Part shown: one piece after another, positions 4,826 to 8,787 of the stretch | Layout: each line of letters begins with the position of its first letter | How positions within the stretch are numbered: position 1 is the stretch's first letter | DNA from: Syntrophobacterales bacterium | GTDB taxonomy: Bacteria; Desulfobacterota; Syntrophobacteria; BM002 | Assembly: GCA_030601545.1 (NCBI GenBank) | Contig: JAUVTM010000069.1 | Location: forward strand, 1-8,787 | Direction: 5' to 3' | Length of the DNA stretch: 8,787 bases | The notes under the pieces: model-generated | What the model was told of the DNA's origin: nothing | Database searches by the model: none | Seen by the model: the letters and a program-made list of their open reading frames with translations, nothing else | Program-made: the position numbers and the translations under genes

Positions 4826-6706
4826 ATGAAAATTCTGGTGATTGATAACAACGAGAGCATCCGGCAAGACCTGAAAGTTTCCTTGGAAGGAGAAGGATAC
4901 GAGGTACTTACTGCCGGGGCAGGTCGTGAGGGACTCGAGATTCTTGCCAGGGAGCTTCCGTCCATAATCCTGGTGGATATCAACATGGCTGACATCGATG
5001 GTATCGAGGTACTCAAAAGGGCTAAGGAGCAAAATCCTGATGTGCAAGTCATAGTTACCGGTGATGATAATGAGGTGGACTTGGTGATTCGGGCCTTGCA
5101 AAACGAGGCAACAGATTTCGTCGGCAAGCCCATTAGTAAAGAGGCACTAGCCGGTGCCCTTTTGCGTTCAAGAGAAAGGTTTTGGAAGGATAACAAACTT
5201 CGAGGATATATTGAGAACCTGGAGAAGTTGATCAAGGATACCACGGAGGAGTTGGAGAAACGCCACGAACTTGAACACAATCTCATCCAGACATCGATGG
5301 ATGGGATCATCGCCAACGACCGGCGGGGTAACCTTCTAATTTTCAATGAAGGTGCTGAAAGCATTTCTGGCTATACCCGCGAGGAGGCCGTTGCCAATAT
5401 CCATGTGACCCAACTGTATCCAGAAGGAGTGGCTAAGAAGATCAAGAAAATGATCTACGGCTCTGGGCACGGTGGCCCCGGCCGCTTGATCAACTACGAA
5501 GTGGAAGTGCTCACCAAGAAAGGAGAGCCGGTTCCCATTCTGCTCTCTGCCACTCTGCTTTACGAGGAGGGGCATGAGGTGGCTACGGTGGGGTACTTCA
5601 AAGACATGCGCGAGGTCAAGCGTCTGGAACGAGAGTTATTGAAACGCTATGAGTTTGAGCACAATCTCATCCAGACTTCGATGGACGGGATCATCGCCAA
5701 TGACCGGCAGGGAAACATCATAATTTTCAATGAAGGCGCGCAAAGCATTTACGGCTATACCCCGGAGGAGGCCCTGTCCGGGATGAGCGTCACCCGGCTC
5801 TATCCGGAGGGTGAAGCCAGAAGGATCAAGAAACTGACCTATGGCTCTGAATACGGCGGTCCCGGCCGCTTGATCAACTACGAAGTGGAGGTGCTCACCA
5901 AGAAAGGAGAGCCGATTCCCATTCTGCTCTCTGCCACTCTGCTTTACGAGGAGGGGCGTGAGGTGGCTATGGTGGGGTACTTCAAGGACATGCGCAAGGT
6001 CAAGCTGCTTGAAAAGGAACTCATCCAGAGGGAACGGCTGGCTGCCATGGGCCAGGCCACAGCAGGTATCGCCCACGGTGTGAAAAACATCCTTCACGCT
6101 ATGAAACTGGGTGCTTTCATGGTGGACAAAGGGTTTGAGAAAGAGAAACCTGATTTGCTCCGCAAAGGCTGGAACCTGGTGGGTAAGAGTATTAACCGCA
6201 TTTCCGGGATGACCCTAGATATGCTGAGCTATGCGCGCAGCAGTCCACCAGCGCGCCAAAGCTGTTCACTGAACGACATCGTCAACCAGGTTTGTGAGTT
6301 AATGGTCGAGAAGGTCCGTGAGCGGCAGATCGACCTAGTGCGCGACCTGGATTTCACATTGCCACCGGTGAGTGTGGATGTTGAGGATATACACTCCTGC
6401 CTAATGAACCTGGTGACCAATGCCATCGAGGCCTTTCCCGAGAGTAGCAGTGGTGGGCTGATTACCGTGTCTAGTCGAGATGCAGGAGAGGCGGGTGTAA
6501 GTCTGCATGTCAAAGATACTGGCAAAGGAATGACCAGAGAACTCCAAGAACAAATTTTCAAATATCTTTACAGCACGAAAGGGGCGCGGGGTACAGGTCT
6601 GGGCCTAGCCATCACCCAGAAAATCGTTCACGAACACGGCGGCACCATTGAAGTTGAATCCACTCCCAACAAGGGCTCCTGCTTTACAATTATCTTACCT
6701 AAGTAG
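4826..6706 (+). CDS. Soluble hybrid histidine kinase, REC-PAS-PAS-HisKA-HATPase
   Basis: This 626-residue cytoplasmic sensor kinase has no membrane segment. In order it has a receiver (about 1-120; D51 acceptor, T78, K101), a coiled coil (about 120-150), and two PAS repeats (about 151-268 and 279-396) at an exact 128-residue spacing. The phosphoacceptor region follows with H417 in AGIAHGVKNIL, lacking the usual Pro of KNPL, and then the ATP lid domain: N532 in TNAIEA, DTGKGM (564-569) and GTGLGLA (589-595). The receiver's acidic pair is D7-N8 instead of the usual Asp-Asp, so its phosphorylation may be weakened. ATG 4826 gives a complete receiver, although the ribosome site is poor. It is probably the kinase for the single-domain receiver 86 bp upstream. 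With no C-terminal receiver, phosphate likely leaves to a separate protein, while the N-terminal receiver acts as an input. Confidence 0.93.
   Translation: MKILVIDNNESIRQDLKVSLEGEGYEVLTAGAGREGLEILARELPSIILVDINMADIDGIEVLKRAKEQNPDVQVIVTGDDNEVDLVIRALQNEATDFVGKPISKEALAGALLRSRERFWKDNKLRGYIENLEKLIKDTTEELEKRHELEHNLIQTSMDGIIANDRRGNLLIFNEGAESISGYTREEAVANIHVTQLYPEGVAKKIKKMIYGSGHGGPGRLINYEVEVLTKKGEPVPILLSATLLYEEGHEVATVGYFKDMREVKRLERELLKRYEFEHNLIQTSMDGIIANDRQGNIIIFNEGAQSIYGYTPEEALSGMSVTRLYPEGEARRIKKLTYGSEYGGPGRLINYEVEVLTKKGEPIPILLSATLLYEEGREVAMVGYFKDMRKVKLLEKELIQRERLAAMGQATAGIAHGVKNILHAMKLGAFMVDKGFEKEKPDLLRKGWNLVGKSINRISGMTLDMLSYARSSPPARQSCSLNDIVNQVCELMVEKVRERQIDLVRDLDFTLPPVSVDVEDIHSCLMNLVTNAIEAFPESSSGGLITVSSRDAGEAGVSLHVKDTGKGMTRELQEQIFKYLYSTKGARGTGLGLAITQKIVHEHGGTIEVESTPNKGSCFTIILPK
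5276..6000 (+). repeat. 384-bp tandem duplication of the PAS unit inside the kinase gene
   Basis: Bases 5276-5616 correspond to 5660-6000 at a constant offset of 384 (128 codons), with no gaps. Both copies begin EHNLIQTSMDGIIAND. The second part (5477-5616 against 5861-6000) shows only six mismatches in 140 positions by eye. The first part (5276-5476 against 5660-5860) is much more diverged. The duplication keeps the reading frame and gives two PAS domains. Confidence 0.9.
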
Positions 6707-6745
6707 AATCCCCAGTCGTTTACCAGTTCACAATAATTAGACATG

Positions 6746-6780
6746 GGGCGCAGGGCGCAAGGCTTAAGGCGCAGGGCGAT
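6746..6780. repeat. Five-unit GC-rich heptamer array
   Basis: The five phased heptamers are GGGCGCA twice (6746-6759), AGGCTTA, AGGCGCA and GGGCGAT. This has the same 7-bp architecture as the AT-rich arrays elsewhere but a GC-rich core. Confidence 0.85.
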
Positions 6781-6786
6781 TTGGTC

Positions 6787-6863
6787 AAATCGTTGAACCC
6801 GTTGAAACAGCAAGATCGCGGCTATCCTTCGACGAGCTCAGGACGGGTAAAGCCGCTCCCACA
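6787..6863 (+). repeat. REP-like element, copy C, with a second repeat inserted in its loop
   Basis: The flanks match copy A: CAAATCGTTG and CAAGATC to the left, CTCCCACAG to the right. The stem arms GCGGCT (6818-6823) and AGCCGC (6851-6856) are intact, but the 3-nt loop of copy A is replaced by 27 nt (6824-6850). The inserted segment contains CCTTCGACGAGCTCAGGACG, which matches one arm of the TTCGAC...GTCGAA hairpin repeat at 8408-8445. Confidence 0.75.
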
Positions 6864-6897
6864 GGAGAATTCCTAAGCTGTCCCCTGATTATTGATA

Positions 6898-6957
6898 AAT
6901 CTGCAATCTACAATCTTAAATCTAAAATCCACCCTCTGGATTCTGACTCCTGACTCC
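6898..6957. repeat. AATCTNN heptamer array plus TGACTCC pair
   Basis: AATCTGC, AATCTAC, AATCTTA, AATCTAA and AATCCAC are in phase from 6898 to 6932. A separate pair of TGACTCC units follows at 6944-6957. The array ends three bases before the stop codon of the minus-strand ACT gene. Confidence 0.8.
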
Positions 6958-6960
6958 TGC

Positions 6961-7455
6961 CTACTTCTTTTTTTTCGGCACCTCAAAAGTCCTCTCTATC
7001 GCTCGCTTCGCAGCCTCCACCTGATCGTCTGGAATGACACACATGGATGAAGTAATAGTGGTGGCGTTGCTAAAAATAGTAATTTTGGCCCGTTGGAGTG
7101 CTCCGAACAGGAGGCTCGACGTACCAGGGCGTATGTCGAAGTGTGGTCCCAAGACGCGAACCGCAGCTACGGGTTGCCTTATTTCCAGAGTCTGAGTTTG
7201 CATTCTTTTTTCTACTTCCTTTAACTCTGGCTCGAGACGAGCAAAGGCCTCGCTGTCAATACAGACGATCAGGTCACGGCTGTAATCGCCGGCCCAACCT
7301 TCGATGAGGAATCTGACGGGAACGTGATGGCGCTCCAAAAGATCAAAGAGGGGTCTGGTAGCGCCGGGGCGAGTAGGAATGCGCAAAAAGCTCAGTTGAG
7401 TTAGTCCACGTTGGATCTTGAGGGGATAGATTTCTAAAGTTTCAGCAGACCCCAC
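6961..7455 (-). CDS. Tandem ACT-domain protein (second gene of a paralogous pair)
   Basis: This 164-residue soluble protein consists of two ACT-like beta-alpha-beta modules (about 17-80 and 95-160) and no catalytic domain. The second module (VAAVRVLGPHFDIRPGTSSL...RAKITIFSNATTITSSMCVI...AAKRAIERTFEVP) resembles the paired ACT domains at the C-terminus of aspartokinase, which bind amino acids. A ligand-binding regulatory role is therefore inferred, with the ligand unknown. Start GTG 7455 is chosen because an in-frame TGA lies just upstream and AAGGA precedes it by 7 nt. The C-terminus is PKKKK, encoded across a T8 run on the plus strand. It follows its paralogue by 60 bp on the minus strand, probably in one operon. 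It could alternatively be a decayed or split aspartokinase regulatory part, but no kinase domain is nearby. Confidence 0.8.
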   Translation of the reverse strand: MGSAETLEIYPLKIQRGLTQLSFLRIPTRPGATRPLFDLLERHHVPVRFLIEGWAGDYSRDLIVCIDSEAFARLEPELKEVEKRMQTQTLEIRQPVAAVRVLGPHFDIRPGTSSLLFGALQRAKITIFSNATTITSSMCVIPDDQVEAAKRAIERTFEVPKKKK

Positions 7456-7515
7456 ATTTCATTCCTTTTTCACCATCAGGTTCCCGAATAAGGCTGGTTG
7501 CATCCCGGTGTTGTA

Positions 7516-8037
7516 CTACGGCAATTCAAAGGTATCGGCTAGACAGACCAAAGCCTGTTCTACGTACTCACTATTGACCACGCACGATATGACAGAACTG
7601 GCATTATTGGTGGAGAGCGGGTCAACGCCGTTCATCCGCAGGGCAGTGAGCAGCCGTTCCGCCACCCGGGGTCGCTGTTTGTGAGGATAGATGGATATGA
7701 CTTTTACTTGAGGATGATACACAAAATCTCTTATTCCCAGAGACTCTTCATGAACGTCGAGTGCGCTGATGGCCGTATCGAGCAAGTCAGCATCAATGCA
7801 GAGAGACAGCGAAGTGTTGCCGGCCGAGTCCTTATATTTATTAATAAAGCGGATATTAACCTCGTGTTTTCCCAAGATCTCCAATACTGCTGCAGCAGAG
7901 TCGCTATCCCCACCCGGTAGGAGAAGCCTGAGAGAGGCAAGCACCGGGCTCTGGAGGATACCTGAGATCCTGATTTTTTCTGGTCTAGGAGCGCCGATAC
8001 GGCGCATGATTTCGAGGGTTTTACTCTGCTCGCTCAT
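7516..8037 (-). CDS. Tandem ACT-domain protein (first gene of a paralogous pair)
   Basis: This 173-residue soluble protein has an N-terminal tail of about 30 residues and two ACT-like modules (about 32-98 and 108-172). The second module reads RPRVAERLLTALRMNGVDPL, SSVISCVVNSEYVEQAL, then TFELP, the same layout and ending as the downstream paralogue's TFEVP. The aspartokinase-type ACT pairing suggests binding of an amino acid or other small metabolite at the domain interface; the ligand and partner are unknown. ATG 8037 is the most upstream credible start, with no alternative in-frame start close above it. No good Shine-Dalgarno sequence precedes it (ACCTCAT), so translation may be weak or leaderless. 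It is the likely lead gene of a two-gene minus-strand operon convergent with the kinase operon. Confidence 0.8.
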   Translation of the reverse strand: MSEQSKTLEIMRRIGAPRPEKIRISGILQSPVLASLRLLLPGGDSDSAAAVLEILGKHEVNIRFINKYKDSAGNTSLSLCIDADLLDTAISALDVHEESLGIRDFVYHPQVKVISIYPHKQRPRVAERLLTALRMNGVDPLSTNNASSVISCVVNSEYVEQALVCLADTFELP

Positions 8038-8075
8038 ATGAGGTTTGCCACGAGGGGAACGTATCCGTTCGGCCC

Positions 8076-8117
8076 GTCATTAGTTATTTGGTGTTGGTCA
8101 TTTGACATGAATGATTT
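8076..8117. repeat. Six-unit degenerate heptamer array upstream of the ACT pair
   Basis: GTCATTA, GTTATTT, GGTGTTG, GTCATTT, GACATGA and ATGATTT follow in 7-bp steps. It begins about 40 bp upstream of the lead ACT gene's start codon, so it may lie in that gene's leader or promoter. Confidence 0.6.
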
Positions 8118-8203
8118 ATCATGGAGCCCTTGGAAATTCATTTAGCTTCGCTTTTCCACACTTGATACGCATCACATTAGTGCATGATAATTGAAGAGAC
8201 GCT

Positions 8204-8231
8204 AAATGACAAATGACAAATGGCAAATGAT
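8204..8231. repeat. AAATGAC heptamer array
   Basis: Two perfect AAATGAC units are followed by AAATGGC and AAATGAT, all in phase. The unit is close to AAATCAC at 8383-8396. Confidence 0.85.
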
Positions 8232-8285
8232 AACAGTATTGCACAGTTCGGTTTTTTCATCTGTCATATTATTTAGTCCTAGAAA

Positions 8286-8307
8286 ACCTGGGTCCTCTGG
8301 GCCAGGT
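8286..8307. repeat. Hairpin ACCTGG/CCAGGT related to the one at 8617-8635
   Basis: Perfect 6-bp arms (8286-8291 and 8302-8307) enclose a 10-nt loop GTCCTCTGGG. The core GGGTCCTYTGGGCC is shared with 8619-8633. The differing stem bases (T and A here, G-C pairing there) keep base-pairing potential. Confidence 0.55.
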
Positions 8308-8375
8308 CAGCGTTGAATGGCTGTGCCGGTAAAGATTGCGAGCTGTTTTGGAGTACTGAAGTATTGTAGGAATAG

Positions 8376-8542
8376 AAATTCCAAATCACAAATCACAAAT
8401 ATCAAATGGTTCGACAAGCTCACCACCCTGAGCCAAGTCGAAGGGCAAATAACAATGACCAAAATTCCAAACCTGTTTTGGTCATTTAATATTGGAATTT
8501 GAGATTTGTTTGTAATTTGGTGCTTGAAATTTGATATTTTAC
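8376..8542. repeat. Inverted pair of heptamer arrays enclosing two palindromes
   Basis: The left array (8376-8410) has AAATTCC, two AAATCAC units, AAATATC and AAATGGT. The right array (8494-8542) reads GGAATTT, GAGATTT, GTTTGTA, ATTTGGT, GCTTGAA, ATTTGAT and ATTTTAC, whose reverse complement is the same AAAT-type unit. Between them lie an imperfect TTCGAC...GTCGAA hairpin (8408-8445) and a perfect 11-bp inverted repeat AATGACCAAAA (8454-8464) / TTTTGGTCATT (8476-8486). The block could fold as one large cruciform. Confidence 0.75.
8408..8445. repeat. TTCGAC/GTCGAA imperfect palindromic repeat
   Basis: TTCGAC (8410-8415) with GCTCA (8418-8422) pairs imperfectly with TGAGC (8429-8433) and GTCGAA (8437-8442). 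One arm of the same type is inserted at 6824-6850. I recall this TTCGACAAGCTCA type as a dispersed hairpin repeat in many environmental bacterial genomes; that recall was not verified here. Confidence 0.65.
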
Positions 8543-8608
8543 AATGCTCCATCACTCCAGCAGACTGCCTCAAGAGGGGAAAGAGCATTCAAGCCCCCCC
8601 AGGAGGTA

Positions 8609-8635
8609 GCCCAAAGCCGGGTCCTTTGGGCCCGG
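8609..8635. repeat. Interleaved hairpins with pseudoknot topology
   Basis: GCCCAAAG (8609-8616) and CTTTGGGC (8624-8631) form a perfect 8-bp stem with a 7-nt loop. The loop CCGGG (8617-8621) can instead pair with CCCGG (8631-8635). The order of arms 1-2-1'-2' is that of an H-type pseudoknot or of two mutually exclusive hairpins. Confidence 0.5.
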
Positions 8636-8715
8636 ATTCTTTACATATGTCATGTTCTATGCTTACAGGATGTCCTACTGGTTCTCATCTTTCAATGTGC
8701 AGCGGTCAGTGGACA

Positions 8716-8750
8716 ATGCGAAATGCGAGATGAGCAATGACGAATGACAA
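8716..8750. repeat. Five-unit ATGNNNN heptamer array
   Basis: ATGCGAA, ATGCGAG, ATGAGCA, ATGACGA and ATGACAA follow one another in 7-bp phase. Every unit starts with ATG, and positions 4-7 vary. Confidence 0.8.
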
Positions 8751-8787
8751 CACAGAAATTTCCAATCAGACCATCCGATTGCGGGCG

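Larger units (their letters stand above)
6707..6960. other. Spacer between convergent genes, filled with repeats
   Basis: The histidine kinase and the minus-strand ACT gene end towards each other here. No gene is visible. The spacer contains a heptamer array (6746-6780), an interrupted REP-like element (about 6787-6863), another heptamer array (6898-6932) and a TGACTCC pair (6944-6957). No classical intrinsic terminator was found for either side; the GCGGCT/AGCCGC arms at 6818-6856 are the only notable potential stem. Confidence 0.75.
8038..8787. other. Gene-free repeat-rich region at the right end
   Basis: No reading frame here looks like a real protein; the longest open frames run through low-complexity repeats and lack ribosome sites. 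The region holds heptamer arrays (8076-8117, 8204-8231, 8376-8410, 8494-8542, 8716-8750), palindromes (8408-8445, 8454-8486) and two related hairpins (8286-8307, 8609-8635). The promoter of the ACT pair should lie near 8045-8200 on the minus strand, but I see no convincing -35/-10 pair. I see nothing else in 8232-8285 or 8636-8715. Confidence 0.7.

Noticed and set aside
6968..6975. T8 run as a phase-variation switch in the ACT gene
   Set aside because: It lies in the last few codons (poly-Lys tail), so slippage would alter only the extreme C-terminus.
8307..8740. Small open frames on both strands at the right end
   Set aside because: They run through heptamer repeats and hairpins, have repeat-derived compositions, lack ribosome sites and overlap each other.

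Overview
The window looks like a bacterial chromosome or metagenome contig of roughly balanced base composition. It carries five complete, confidently supported protein genes, the probable tail of a sixth, and unusually repeat-rich spacers. The taxon cannot be fixed from the sequence. A soluble two-component pair of a style I associate with Desulfobacterota-like and related anaerobic lineages, a PPi-type phosphofructokinase and a PilB/GspE-like ATPase suggest an environmental, possibly anaerobic, Gram-negative-type bacterium. That placement is inference. No transposase, phage gene, rRNA, tRNA or CRISPR array was seen.

Layout. 1-128: probable C-terminal end of an unidentified plus-strand gene. 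129-520: a spacer packed with 7-bp and 9-bp tandem repeats, a REP-like hairpin and two small hairpins with UUCG-type loops on the minus strand. 522-550: a good sigma70-like promoter. 672-1838: a 6-phosphofructokinase carrying the Asp and Lys signatures of the pyrophosphate-dependent type. 1839-2037: spacer with an 11-unit heptamer array and an inverted REP-like copy. 2038-6706: a likely operon of three plus-strand genes: a GAF-fused PilB/GspE-type assembly ATPase, a single-domain response regulator, and a soluble REC-PAS-PAS histidine kinase whose two PAS units are a 384-bp tandem duplication. 6707-6960: spacer between convergent genes with heptamer arrays and a REP-like hairpin interrupted by a second repeat. 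6961-8037: two minus-strand paralogues, each built of two ACT-like domains and no enzyme domain. 8038-8787: gene-free, again with heptamer arrays, an inverted array pair around two hairpins, and two related hairpins.

How the genes may work together. The ATPase, receiver and kinase form a plausible signalling-to-machine module. The kinase would sense a cytoplasmic cue through PAS and pass phosphate to the stand-alone receiver, which has no DNA-binding output and so probably acts by protein contact. The ATPase has its own GAF sensor. No pilin, PilC, PilT or secretin gene lies in the window, so the machine it powers is unknown. The tandem-ACT proteins look like free-standing small-molecule-binding regulators. 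The phosphofructokinase appears to be an independent unit.

The most unusual non-coding signal is that nearly every spacer contains short degenerate tandem arrays phased at exactly 7 bp, with different core sequences in each place, often next to hairpin repeats.
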